Positions 17,593-26,139 of a stretch of DNA of 64,000 nt are shown here, one piece after another (positions within the stretch are counted from its first letter, which is position 1; every line of letters starts with the position of its first letter). The notes beneath the pieces were generated by a model. It had not been told where the DNA came from. It was given only the letters and a program-made list of their open reading frames with translations, and did not search any database. A program made the position numbers and the translations under genes. Origin of the DNA: an uncultured Pelagibacteraceae bacterium (GTDB lineage: Bacteria; Pseudomonadota; Alphaproteobacteria; Pelagibacterales; Pelagibacteraceae); the NCBI GenBank assembly GCA_902589345.1, contig CACISU010000003.1, positions 24,001-88,000 on the forward strand, read 5' to 3'.

Positions 17593-18654
17593 ATGTCTTT
17601 TGATATTATTAAAAAATTAATTACTTTTAGGGGTTTATTTTTTTTTATAGAAACTGAAAATATATATATACACAAAATTATACAGTTACTTAACGAAAAG
17701 AAAATTGATTACAAAGTTGTAATTAAATCGAAAAAGAAGAAATTTGATAGTAAAAGAAAAAACTTTTTTTATTTAAATAAAATTGAATTTTTTCTTTTAT
17801 TTCTTCTAAATAGAGATTCAAAAAAAATATTATTTGTATCTCAACCAATTTACGCAATTTATTATTTATTTTTAAATAAGTTTACGTTAATTGCAAATGA
17901 CTGTCATTATGGTTTACCAAATACAACTTTTGTAAAATTATTTTTAGAGAAATTTGTAATTAGAAACCTTTCATCAATTATTCATAGAGATTTAAGATTA
18001 TGGAAAATTTATAAAAAATATTTAATATCAAAAAAAAATTTACTTATTCCTGATTATTTAAATAGCACAGACCAAACAATTGAAAAAACAAACAAAGTTC
18101 AGACGTCTCAAAATATTTATGCAGCTGTTTTAGGGTGGATTGATGAAAATGAAGTAAAGGTCACGGATACTGTTATAAAACTATTAAAACTAGGTGTAAG
18201 AGTTCATTTTTATATTCCAGATATCTGTTTCAAAGAGATAAAAAATTTTTCTACATATATAAAAAAATATTATGGAGATCAAATTGAATTTAAAAAATTT
18301 GAAACTCACTCTAAAATGATTTCAGAAATTTCAAAATTTCATATTGGAATTTGTCCACATTCAAAAAAAAATTCAAAAATAAATTCATTGTATAGAGAGA
18401 ACTGTTCATCAAGTAGAATAATAGATTATATAGATGCAGAACTTACAGTTTTAGTTTCAAAAAAAGCATTTTTCCAAAGATTTATCCTAAATGCTCACAA
18501 TGCTAATTTTTTTAATATTTTTGACTTAGATGAAATTCAAAGCAAAGAAGAGTTAATTGCAGTTCTTAAAACTAATAAAAGAGAAATTTTTGTAAAGAAG
18601 AAAATATTTAAAAAAAATTATTTATCTTCAAGTTTTGAAAAGTTTATGAATTAA
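17593..18654 (+). CDS. Probable glycosyltransferase, GT-B fold, divergent
   Basis: A 353-residue protein without a clear family name. The second half reads like the donor-binding domain of GT4-type enzymes: AAVLGWID at the domain start, VHFYIPD, and HIGICPHSKKNSKINSLYRENCSSSRIIDYIDAELTVLVSK (cited in part). There a Ser/Arg-containing segment replaces the usual Glu-x7-Glu. The N-terminal half has LIANDCHYGLP and ILFVSQP. Probably a cytoplasmic sugar transferase of the surface-glycan pathway. It overlaps the convergent exporter gene by 11 nt. Confidence 0.55.
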   Translation: MSFDIIKKLITFRGLFFFIETENIYIHKIIQLLNEKKIDYKVVIKSKKKKFDSKRKNFFYLNKIEFFLLFLLNRDSKKILFVSQPIYAIYYLFLNKFTLIANDCHYGLPNTTFVKLFLEKFVIRNLSSIIHRDLRLWKIYKKYLISKKNLLIPDYLNSTDQTIEKTNKVQTSQNIYAAVLGWIDENEVKVTDTVIKLLKLGVRVHFYIPDICFKEIKNFSTYIKKYYGDQIEFKKFETHSKMISEISKFHIGICPHSKKNSKINSLYRENCSSSRIIDYIDAELTVLVSKKAFFQRFILNAHNANFFNIFDLDEIQSKEELIAVLKTNKREIFVKKKIFKKNYLSSSFEKFMN

Positions 18655-19405
18655 TTATTTTATTATAAATATCTAAACCCTTATTGATATCGCCGTAAAA
18701 TATTTGTTCGCCTTTATCAAGAACTAAAATTTTATTACAAAATTTTTCTATTACCCTTCTATTATGTGAGCAAACAATTATTATACATTCTGTTTTTTTG
18801 TTAATATATTCAAATCCTTTATTCTGAAATTTTTCGTCTCCAGTAGTAAAAAATTCGTCTATAAAATAAATTTTTTTTCCATCTAAAATAAAACATACAG
18901 CGAAAACCATTTTAAATTTCATACCTTGTGAGAGCGTAGCAACTGGAAGGTTTCTGTAATCTTTTAACTCAGCAAAAGTCAAAATTTCTTCCATTTGAGA
19001 CTCTATCTTTTCTTTTTTAAAACCCAATAAAAGTCCAATAAAAATTATATTATTATGTATTGTATCATCAGGTTCACAAACAGCATAAGGCTGAATTATT
19101 GGTATAGAAATATTATGATCAATTTTAACGTGACCAGAAGATGGCTCGTATATACCAGCTAGAGTTGATAGTAGAGTACTTTTTCCTGATCCATTCAAAC
19201 CTATTAAACCAACTCGATCATTTGATTGTAATTTAATATTAATGTTATTAAGTGCCAGAATATTTTTTTTACTATTAAGGTTATCTTTTAATTTTTTTTT
19301 TTTAAATAAATTTTTAAACAAACTTACAATTCTTGCTCTAAATAAATAATGATCTAGTGATCTAAGAGGGTAAATTAAAGAAAGATTTTTTACTTCTAAT
19401 TCCAT
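18644..19405 (-). CDS. wzt: Polysaccharide ABC exporter, ATP-binding subunit (Wzt/KpsT type)
   Basis: A 253-residue ABC ATPase: Walker A GLNGSGKST, Q-loop IQPYAV, signature TLSQGMKFK (a variant of LSxG), Walker B KIYFIDEFF, and H-loop CSHN. The N-terminal linker with RIVSLFKNLFKKKK is typical of O-antigen/teichoic-acid/capsule exporters. It ends about 20 residues after the nucleotide-binding domain, so it lacks the C-terminal carbohydrate-binding domain of Wzt proteins that recognise a capped O-antigen. The ATG at 19405 overlaps the permease stop as TAATG. Works with the next gene to move lipid-linked glycan across the inner membrane. Confidence 0.87.
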   Translation of the reverse strand: MELEVKNLSLIYPLRSLDHYLFRARIVSLFKNLFKKKKLKDNLNSKKNILALNNINIKLQSNDRVGLIGLNGSGKSTLLSTLAGIYEPSSGHVKIDHNISIPIIQPYAVCEPDDTIHNNIIFIGLLLGFKKEKIESQMEEILTFAELKDYRNLPVATLSQGMKFKMVFAVCFILDGKKIYFIDEFFTTGDEKFQNKGFEYINKKTECIIIVCSHNRRVIEKFCNKILVLDKGEQIFYGDINKGLDIYNKIINS

Positions 19406-20196
19406 TAGGTTACCCAAAATATGATTTTATTTTTAATTTTTGCATATAGAAAAAAAGTTACTATCATCAAAATTAATGTAGATATAGTTACTACTATAAT
19501 AGAAAGTTTATTTACTCCTCCGTACAACAGTGCAGATCTAAAAAATTCAACATAATGATAAAAAATATTTGTATCTACTAAAAAGAACCTTCCTTTCTCT
19601 GATATTTGTTGTGGATCCCAAATAACCGGCGTCATAAAAAAGAGTAATTGCATTATTACTACAACTGAATATTGAAGATCTCTAAATTTTAAACAAAGTG
19701 TACTTACAATAAAAGATACACAAGTAGCAGATATAAAAAATAGGAACAAGTATATAAGCATCAACAAAATTCCATTTAGACTTATAGTGTCGTTATAAAT
19801 AGTTATTATTATAACAATTGGCAAATTCAAAAATAAAATAAGTAAGTTTTTTAAAGAGTTACCCAAACAAAAACTTATTGGGTTACATCTCATATTTTTT
19901 AAAGCATTTGAATATAGTTCAGAAAATAAAAATGTACTTTCTGTTATAGTAGTGGCCATAATTTTCCATATTGCATAACCTGTGTATAGAAAACCGAAAT
20001 ATTCAAAAAATGCCCTTCCCCAGAGTCTTGACCAAATTAAACTGATAAAAATAAGAAAAACCATTGTACCTATTATTTCCCAAATAGGTCCTAAAGCTGT
20101 TCTAATAAACCTTACTCTAAGTTTGCTTATGGCTATATTAAACCATAAATCAAAATTTCTTATTGTACTTAATACCTCTTTATAGAATTTAATCAA
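19405..20196 (-). CDS. wzm: Polysaccharide ABC exporter, permease (Wzm/KpsM type)
   Basis: A 263-residue ABC-2 type membrane permease with about six predicted transmembrane segments. The amphipathic N-terminus FNIAISKLRVRFIRTALGP is followed by IWEIIGTMVFLIFISLIWS. The region VIMQLLFFMTPVIW is characteristic of O-antigen/polysaccharide exporters. The only in-frame start near the N-terminus is TTG at 20196; the frame is closed shortly upstream. It would dimerise and pair with the ATPase encoded immediately downstream. The pair is transcribed leftward, opposite to its neighbours, from the 203-bp spacer 20197-20399. Confidence 0.87.
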   Translation of the reverse strand: MIKFYKEVLSTIRNFDLWFNIAISKLRVRFIRTALGPIWEIIGTMVFLIFISLIWSRLWGRAFFEYFGFLYTGYAIWKIMATTITESTFLFSELYSNALKNMRCNPISFCLGNSLKNLLILFLNLPIVIIITIYNDTISLNGILLMLIYLFLFFISATCVSFIVSTLCLKFRDLQYSVVVIMQLLFFMTPVIWDPQQISEKGRFFLVDTNIFYHYVEFFRSALLYGGVNKLSIIVVTISTLILMIVTFFLYAKIKNKIIFWVT

Positions 20197-20265
20197 TTTT
20201 ACTAAATAATTTTGAATTTAATTTTTAATGATTTATATATTGATACTCATTCAAATCAAGAAATA

Positions 20266-20385
20266 ATGAATAAAAAAAAACTAATAAACGTTGACTCTTC
20301 ATTTAAAAACTATTTAGGACATTATTTTTTTTGTAATTATTTTCTCTACAATGTTTTAAAAAATAAATTACTGTATATACTCTAA
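20266..20385 (+). pseudogene. Possible glycosyltransferase N-terminal remnant (39 codons)
   Basis: A short frame starts at ATG 20266 and ends at TAA 20383-20385, in the spacer before the GHMP kinase. Its peptide contains LINVDSSFKNYLGHYF followed by a hydrophobic, aromatic stretch ending in VLKNK. This looks like the first 35 residues of GT-B glycosyltransferases that begin with a strand, VDxS and a GGHxxY-like loop. No continuation is seen in any frame before 20400. Either a decayed gene start left by an insertion/deletion, or a chance frame. Confidence 0.35.
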
Positions 20386-20399
20386 TAAAAAGTTAAATT

Positions 20400-21365
20400 A
20401 TGATCATTTCAAAAACACCTTTAAGAATAAGTCTGTTTGGAGGTGGTACTGACTTTCCAGAATACTTTAATAACAAAAAATCATTAATAATTGGATCAAC
20501 AATTAATAAATTTATTTATATAACTTTTAACAAAACTTTAGGGTTTGATAAAAAAAATATAAAAATTTTTTATAAAAATAACGAATTTGTAAATAATGTA
20601 GATAAAATCAAACATAAAGTAGTTAGAAATCTCTTAATAAAAGAGAAGATAACAAAAGATCTAGATATACATATTGTTGCTGATTTACCAAGCTATAGTG
20701 GTTTAGGAACATCATCTGCTTTCACTGTAGGTTTAATAAATTTGTTAAAAGCATCACAAAATAAAAATATCTCAAAATTAAGTTTAGCCACTAAAAGTAT
20801 AAATTTTGAAAGAAATATATTAAAAGAGAATGTGGGATACCAGGATCAAATCCATGCAGCTTATGGTGGATTTAATAAAATTATAATTAAAAATAAAAAT
20901 TTTAAAGTTGAGTCACTAAATTTAATTAATAAGAAATTAGAAAAAAATCTTTTATTAGTATTTACTGGAATTACGAGAAAAGCTGAAAATATTGAAAAGA
21001 AAAAAATTAAACGTATAAAACTGAATTATAAATATTTAGATGAAATAAATGTTATATCTGAAGAAGCTTTAAGAGTTTTAAAAAAAGAAGATAGCTTAGA
21101 CGAGATTGGTTTTTTATTAAATGAAACTTGGCAATTAAAAAAAAAATTACAAAAAAGTGTTTCTAATAAAATAATTGATGAAATATATGCAAATGGTATA
21201 AACGCTGGATCATCTGGGGGTAAACTTTTAGGTGCTGGTGCTGGTGGATTTATATTGTTTTATGTTGAAAACAAATATAGAAAAAAATTTTTGAAAAAAA
21301 TGAAAAAATATAAAATTGTAAATTTTAAATTTTGCAGTGAGGGAAGTAAAATATTAAATATATAA
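20400..21365 (+). CDS. GHMP-family sugar kinase (HddA-like)
   Basis: A 321-residue GHMP kinase: PLRISLFGGGTDFPEYF at the N-terminus, the ATP-binding LPSYSGLGTSSAFTVGL, and C-terminal GSSGGKLLGAGAGGFILFY. This is the architecture of D-glycero-alpha-D-manno-heptose-7-phosphate kinase and of fucose/galacto-type sugar kinases. A second copy stands at 43245 beside the heptose genes, so this one may phosphorylate a different sugar. It is 3 nt upstream of an epimerase and near a HldE-like nucleotidyltransferase/kinase, which suggests a separate NDP-sugar route. Confidence 0.87.
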   Translation: MIISKTPLRISLFGGGTDFPEYFNNKKSLIIGSTINKFIYITFNKTLGFDKKNIKIFYKNNEFVNNVDKIKHKVVRNLLIKEKITKDLDIHIVADLPSYSGLGTSSAFTVGLINLLKASQNKNISKLSLATKSINFERNILKENVGYQDQIHAAYGGFNKIIIKNKNFKVESLNLINKKLEKNLLLVFTGITRKAENIEKKKIKRIKLNYKYLDEINVISEEALRVLKKEDSLDEIGFLLNETWQLKKKLQKSVSNKIIDEIYANGINAGSSGGKLLGAGAGGFILFYVENKYRKKFLKKMKKYKIVNFKFCSEGSKILNI

Positions 21366-21368
21366 AAC

Positions 21369-22298
21369 ATGAATGTATTAGTAACTGGTGGAGCTGGATA
21401 TATTGGAACTGTACTTGTACCAATGTTGTTAGAAAAAAAATTAAAAGTCACACTATTAGATAATTTTTTATTCCAGCAAAAATTTGAAATTGAAGATAAA
21501 AATCTAAAATTAATTAGAGGAGATGTTAAAGATTATAGTTTTGTTAATAAAATTTTAAGTGAAAATTTTGATTTTATAATTCCATTGGCAGGATTAGTAG
21601 GCGCTCCTTTGTGTGAAATTAAACCTGAGGAAGCGAAAGAAGTTAATGAAAATGCAATAGATTTTTTATGTCGAAACGCTAACAAAGATACAAAAATAAT
21701 TGTGCCAACAACAAACTCTGGATATGGTATAGGAAAAAAAAATATTTATTGCACAGAAAAATCACCTTTAAATCCAATATCTGTTTATGGAATAACAAAA
21801 GTTAATGCTGAAAAAATAATTTTATCAAGAGGTAATGCGATATCTCTTAGATTAGCGACAGTTTTTGGTACTTCACCTCGTATGAGATTAGATTTACTAG
21901 TTAATCATTTTGTTTATAGAGCACTTAAATATAAAAAAATTGAAATATTCGAAGGAGATTTTAAAAGAAACTATGTATCAGTATATGATGTTGCAAGAGC
22001 TTTCATTTATAGTATAGACAATTTTGAACGTCTTAAAGATAATATTTTTAATTTTGGATTAGAAAATGTAAATTTAACCAAAATTGAACTTGCAAAAAAA
22101 ATTAAAGATCAAATTCCAGATTTTGAATATATATTAAATAATAATAAACAGGACCCAGATAAAAGAGATTATATTGTATCAAATGAAAAAATTTTGAATA
22201 CTGGCTTTAAATTTAAAAATACTATTGAAGCTGGAATTAGACAATTAATTGAAAAAAATGTACAAGATTTAGACTATTCAAAATGTAGCAATATTTAA
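21369..22298 (+). CDS. NAD-dependent epimerase/dehydratase (extended SDR)
   Basis: A 309-residue extended SDR: VLVTGGAGYIGTVLVPMLL (NAD binding), LIRGDVKD, PLAGLVGAPLCE, TTNSGYG and YGITK (catalytic), and RLATVFGTSPRMRLDLLVN. It belongs to the epimerase subfamily with an RLD segment after the active site, like 9497 and 26140. The C-terminal DPDKRDYIVSNEKI motif is also conserved in that subfamily. It lies between a GHMP kinase and a nucleotidyltransferase/kinase fusion, consistent with modifying the nucleotide sugar they generate. Confidence 0.87.
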   Translation: MNVLVTGGAGYIGTVLVPMLLEKKLKVTLLDNFLFQQKFEIEDKNLKLIRGDVKDYSFVNKILSENFDFIIPLAGLVGAPLCEIKPEEAKEVNENAIDFLCRNANKDTKIIVPTTNSGYGIGKKNIYCTEKSPLNPISVYGITKVNAEKIILSRGNAISLRLATVFGTSPRMRLDLLVNHFVYRALKYKKIEIFEGDFKRNYVSVYDVARAFIYSIDNFERLKDNIFNFGLENVNLTKIELAKKIKDQIPDFEYILNNNKQDPDKRDYIVSNEKILNTGFKFKNTIEAGIRQLIEKNVQDLDYSKCSNI

Positions 22299-22302
22299 TT
22301 GA

Positions 22303-23823
22303 ATGAGACAAAAAATATTTAATATAGACATTGTATTAAAAAAAATAAAAATACAAAAAAAAAATCAATTAAAAATTGGATTGTGTCATGGAGTATTTGA
22401 TTTATTACACCTTGGACACATTAAGCATTTTAAAGAAGCAAAAAAATATTGCGATATCTTGATAGTATCGATAACCTCAGACCAGTTTGTAAACAAAGGA
22501 CCAAATAGACCAGCTTTTAATCAATTTCAAAGAATGGAGGCTTTAGAGGCGCTTGAAGAAATTGATTTTGTTATCCTTTCCAAGGAAATTTCTTCAAAAA
22601 ATATAATAAATAAAATAAAACCCAACATTTATTTCAAAGGACCTGATTACAAAAATAACTCCAAAGATTTAACTAAAAAAATTTTTTTTGAAAAAAAGGC
22701 AGTTGAAAAAAATGGAGGAAAAATATTTTATACCAAAGACGTCAAATTTAGTTCATCTTCTTTGATAAAAGATTATATGGGCATTTTTAATGAAAAGCAA
22801 AAAAATGAAATAAAAATTATTAAAAAAAATTATGATTTAAATAAAATTAGAAAAATTTTGGATAATATTAATGGAATAAACCCATTAATAATTGGCGAAA
22901 CAATCATAGATCAATACCATTTTACCCAAACTCTCGGAAAATCAGGAAAAGAACCTGTTCTAGTATTAAAAGAGTTGTATATTGAAAGATATTTAGGCGG
23001 TGCCCTAGCAGTTTGCAGACATTTAAGTTCATTTATAAAAAAAATGAACTTTCTATCATATTTAGGAGAAAAAAAAGAATTTTTGTCATTTATTAAAAAA
23101 GGTATTCCAAAAAATATAATTGCTAATTTTGTTTTTAAAAAAAATTCACCAACTATTCTAAAAAAAAGATTTGTGGATAAATTGACCAATGCAAAAATTC
23201 TAGGTGCCTATCAATTAAATGATGAATTTCTTTATAAAGAAAATTTAAACAGTCTTTATAAAAATTTTGGTAGATTAAGTAAAAATGCAGATCTATTTAT
23301 TATTTCCGATTATGGACATGGACTTATAAATAAGGAATTTATTAAAAAAATAAAAAAAATAAAAAAGTTTATTGCTGTAAATGTTCAAGTCAATTCTTCC
23401 AATATTGGTTATCATTCTCTAAAAAACTTTAATGGTGTCGACTGTGTAATAATTAATGAAAATGAACTTAGATATGAAATGAGATCTAAACAAGAAAAAA
23501 TTGAGACATTAATGAAGAAATTAATTAATGATATGAAATTAAGACATTTAGTTGTGACGAGAGGCTCATCCGGGGTAATAATGGCCACAAAAAATAAAAA
23601 TTTTTTTTATTGTGAAGCTTATGCTGGTAAAATAGTGGATAAAGTAGGCACAGGGGATGCAATGATTGCAATTTTATCTTTGCTTTTATTTTCTGGGGTA
23701 GATAATAAATTAAGTTTATTTCTTTCATCATTGTGTGCGAGTCAAAAAATAAGTGTGATAGGAAACAAAGAGTTTATAAAAAAAGATATTCTTCTAAAAG
23801 AAATTGAGCATTTAATTGATTGA
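22303..23823 (+). CDS. HldE-like bifunctional enzyme with swapped domains: cytidylyltransferase then PfkB kinase
   Basis: A 506-residue protein. Residues 20-160 form a cytidylyltransferase-type nucleotidyltransferase (GLCHGVFDLLHLGHIKHF with the HxGH motif; then QRMEALEAL, YFKGPDYKN, FSSSSLIKDY). Residues 185-506 form a PfkB/ribokinase-type kinase (LGGALAVCRHL near the middle; VVTRGSSGV; the DKVGTGDAMIA catalytic motif near the end). E. coli HldE carries the same activities in the opposite order (kinase first). A likely role is phosphorylation and nucleotidyl activation of a heptose or related sugar. The HldE comparison is family knowledge; the substrate is inferred. Confidence 0.82.
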   Translation: MRQKIFNIDIVLKKIKIQKKNQLKIGLCHGVFDLLHLGHIKHFKEAKKYCDILIVSITSDQFVNKGPNRPAFNQFQRMEALEALEEIDFVILSKEISSKNIINKIKPNIYFKGPDYKNNSKDLTKKIFFEKKAVEKNGGKIFYTKDVKFSSSSLIKDYMGIFNEKQKNEIKIIKKNYDLNKIRKILDNINGINPLIIGETIIDQYHFTQTLGKSGKEPVLVLKELYIERYLGGALAVCRHLSSFIKKMNFLSYLGEKKEFLSFIKKGIPKNIIANFVFKKNSPTILKKRFVDKLTNAKILGAYQLNDEFLYKENLNSLYKNFGRLSKNADLFIISDYGHGLINKEFIKKIKKIKKFIAVNVQVNSSNIGYHSLKNFNGVDCVIINENELRYEMRSKQEKIETLMKKLINDMKLRHLVVTRGSSGVIMATKNKNFFYCEAYAGKIVDKVGTGDAMIAILSLLLFSGVDNKLSLFLSSLCASQKISVIGNKEFIKKDILLKEIEHLID

Positions 23824-23827
23824 CCAT

Positions 23828-24220
23828 ATGCCAATTAAAAACTTATCTCATATTTCTTTAAGTAGCAAATCACTCTTTAAAGTAAAAAAATTTTACGTTG
23901 ATATTCTTGGGTGTAAAATAATTCACAAATTTATTAATCCAAAAAATGGCGAGTTATATGGATATTTTTTGTCATCCAACAATAATACCTTTCTTGAATT
24001 CTTTAAAATAAATAAAAATATTAAAAAAAAAAGAGGAAATACTTTTCGGCACTTATGTTTTGAAGTAACAAATATTTTTAAATTAAGAAAAAAAATAATT
24101 AAAAATTCACCCTCTATAATTAAAAGAGGTAAAACAGATAATATTTTACAATTTTTTGTTAAAGATTATGAAAACAATATCGTAGAATTCCATCAAAGAG
24201 ATAAAAAATCAAATTTTTAA
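23828..24220 (+). CDS. VOC/glyoxalase-fold protein
   Basis: A 130-residue vicinal-oxygen-chelate protein made of two beta-alpha-beta-beta-beta modules. It has LSHISLSS then VKKFYVDILGCK, NNTFLEFFKI, TFRHLCFEV and NIVEFHQRD. The His/Glu/His/Glu metal-ligand positions appear kept. The family includes glyoxalases, epimerases and dioxygenases; in sugar clusters small VOC proteins may isomerise or epimerise an intermediate. ATG at 23828 lies four bases after the preceding stop; an upstream TTG would overlap it. No finer function can be given. Confidence 0.75.
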   Translation: MPIKNLSHISLSSKSLFKVKKFYVDILGCKIIHKFINPKNGELYGYFLSSNNNTFLEFFKINKNIKKKRGNTFRHLCFEVTNIFKLRKKIIKNSPSIIKRGKTDNILQFFVKDYENNIVEFHQRDKKSNF

Positions 24221-24222
24221 CA

Positions 24223-25431
24223 ATGATCAAAGAATACAAAAGAAAAAGCTGCAGATTGTGTAAATCTAAAAATATAAAAGATGTTTATAAATTTAAAAAA
24301 ACACCCATAGGTGATGATTACAGAATAAATAAAACTTCTACAAATAATTTTGAATTAAAATTAAAACATTGTAAAAATTGTGATTTTGTACAATTGTCAA
24401 ACATAATTAATCCAGATAAAGTTTATGGGGAATATCTTTATATAACAGAAACTTCATTTGGTCTAATTAATCATTTTAACAACTTAGTTGATTATCTTTT
24501 TAAAAAAAAAATCCTCACTTCATTATCTCAGGTGCTAGAAATAGGAAGCAATGATGGATCTCTTCAAAAAATTTTAAAAAAAAAATGTTATTTTGTTCTA
24601 GGTATAGATCCTGCAACTCATTTAACTATAGATAAAAATTTGATAACGATGAAAGGGATGTATGACAACAAACTGTCAAATAAAATTACAAAAAAATTTT
24701 ATAAATTTGATGTTATTATTGCAAACAATGTTATAGCTAACATTGATGATTTGGATACAGTTTTTAAAGGTATTTCAAATAATTTAGTTGATAACGGATA
24801 TTTTGTAATGGAAACTTTTTCACTCAGTAAATTACTCAAACATAATCTAATAGATAATATTTACCACGAACACTTGTCTTATTTCACTTTTAAAACTATT
24901 AATAGATTTGCAAAAAAATATAAAATTAACTTAGTTGATGGATCAATCGAAAAGGTCAAAGGAGGCTCCTTGAGGTTAATTTTTAAAAAACAAAATAAAT
25001 ATAAAAAAAATCACTTAGTTGAAAAAATTATAAAAAAAGAAGAACAAAAATTAAATATAAAAGAAAGGTTTAAACAATTGAGAATAATAAATAATAACAA
25101 TATGTATAAAATTCATAATTATTTAGAAAAAAATAAAATAAAAAAAATTGTTGGTTTTGGAGCTTCAGTTGGAACAACAACTTTAGTATATGATTTTGAA
25201 TTAACAAAAAAAATTTCATACATATTTGATAATGAAAAAAAAAGGAATAATATGTATTTGCCTAATACAGATATAAAAGTTAAGTTACCAAAAAAATTAA
25301 AAAAAAATCAACCAGTATTAATTTTTGCATGGAGGTATTTTAAAACTATTCTTAGGAGGAATAAAAGAATTTTTCCAAAAGGTACGGTATTTATTTTACC
25401 TTTGCCAAAATTTAAAATAATCAAAATATGA
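24223..25431 (+). CDS. Sugar C-methyltransferase-like SAM-dependent methyltransferase
   Basis: A 402-residue protein of the NovU/TylC3-like three-domain family. Zinc motif Cys10/Cys13 and Cys50/Cys53; SAM motif VLEIGSNDGSLQ near 104-115; IYHEHLSYFTF, where the general-base His/Glu region lies; C-terminal VGFGASVGTTTLVYDF. Unlike 13289, the SAM site is intact. It would C-methylate an NDP-keto-sugar, creating a branched sugar that the following SDR could reduce; its stop overlaps that SDR's start as ATGA. Confidence 0.86.
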   Translation: MIKEYKRKSCRLCKSKNIKDVYKFKKTPIGDDYRINKTSTNNFELKLKHCKNCDFVQLSNIINPDKVYGEYLYITETSFGLINHFNNLVDYLFKKKILTSLSQVLEIGSNDGSLQKILKKKCYFVLGIDPATHLTIDKNLITMKGMYDNKLSNKITKKFYKFDVIIANNVIANIDDLDTVFKGISNNLVDNGYFVMETFSLSKLLKHNLIDNIYHEHLSYFTFKTINRFAKKYKINLVDGSIEKVKGGSLRLIFKKQNKYKKNHLVEKIIKKEEQKLNIKERFKQLRIINNNNMYKIHNYLEKNKIKKIVGFGASVGTTTLVYDFELTKKISYIFDNEKKRNNMYLPNTDIKVKLPKKLKKNQPVLIFAWRYFKTILRRNKRIFPKGTVFILPLPKFKIIKI

Positions 25432-26135
25432 AAAAAATTTCTTTAGTAGTTGGTGGAACAAAAGGAATTGGAAAAGTAATTGTTAAAAAATTAAAAAAAA
25501 GAGGTGACAAAATTTATACACTTTCAAGATCTAAAGAAAAAAAAAATAATCATTTTTCTTTAGACTTACTGGGCGATCTTTCGGAATTAAATAAAATAAA
25601 AAAAAAATTTCATAAAAAAAAAATAGATAACCTAATATTTTCGCAGAGATATAGAGGTGATTTGGAACAAATGGACTATGGAATAATGTTAAAAAGCACT
25701 GATAAAATAATTAATACTTTAAAAAATAATATAAGTAAAAAGGGCTCAATTACTGTTTTAAGTTCAATTGCAACAACGACTGTAGTTGATGATCAAAATG
25801 CAGAATATCATTATACAAGAGGAGCTGTTGAAAGTTTAGTAAGATATTATGCAGTAAAACTTGGTTCAAAAGGTATAAGAGTAAACTGCATTCAGGCAAC
25901 AGTAATATTTAAACCAGAAAATAAAAAATTTTTTTCAAAAAAAAATAATTTAACCAGAAGAATTATTGAACACATAACTCCATTGAATAGAATGGGAACA
26001 GCTGAAGATATGGCGAATCTAGCAAATTATTTATCCTCAGACGATGCAAGCTATATAACTGGGTGTATAATTCCAGTAGATGGTGGAGCAAGATTAACAA
26101 GTCAAGAACATATAATAAAAAAATTTTTAAAATAA
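25428..26135 (+). CDS. SDR-family oxidoreductase, YxxxR variant
   Basis: A 235-residue SDR: LVVGGTKGIGKVIV (cofactor binding), TVLSSIATT (catalytic Ser), GIRVNCIQATV and CIIPVDGGARL. The active-site segment reads YHYTRGAVESL, so the catalytic Lys of YxxxK is Arg (AGA). The usual NNAG is replaced by FSQRYRG, as in some noncanonical SDRs. It may still reduce a C-methylated keto-sugar, or may have a structural or altered role. It overlaps the C-methyltransferase start-to-stop and precedes an epimerase by 4 nt. Confidence 0.82.
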   Translation: MKKISLVVGGTKGIGKVIVKKLKKRGDKIYTLSRSKEKKNNHFSLDLLGDLSELNKIKKKFHKKKIDNLIFSQRYRGDLEQMDYGIMLKSTDKIINTLKNNISKKGSITVLSSIATTTVVDDQNAEYHYTRGAVESLVRYYAVKLGSKGIRVNCIQATVIFKPENKKFFSKKNNLTRRIIEHITPLNRMGTAEDMANLANYLSSDDASYITGCIIPVDGGARLTSQEHIIKKFLK

Positions 26136-26139
26136 CAAT

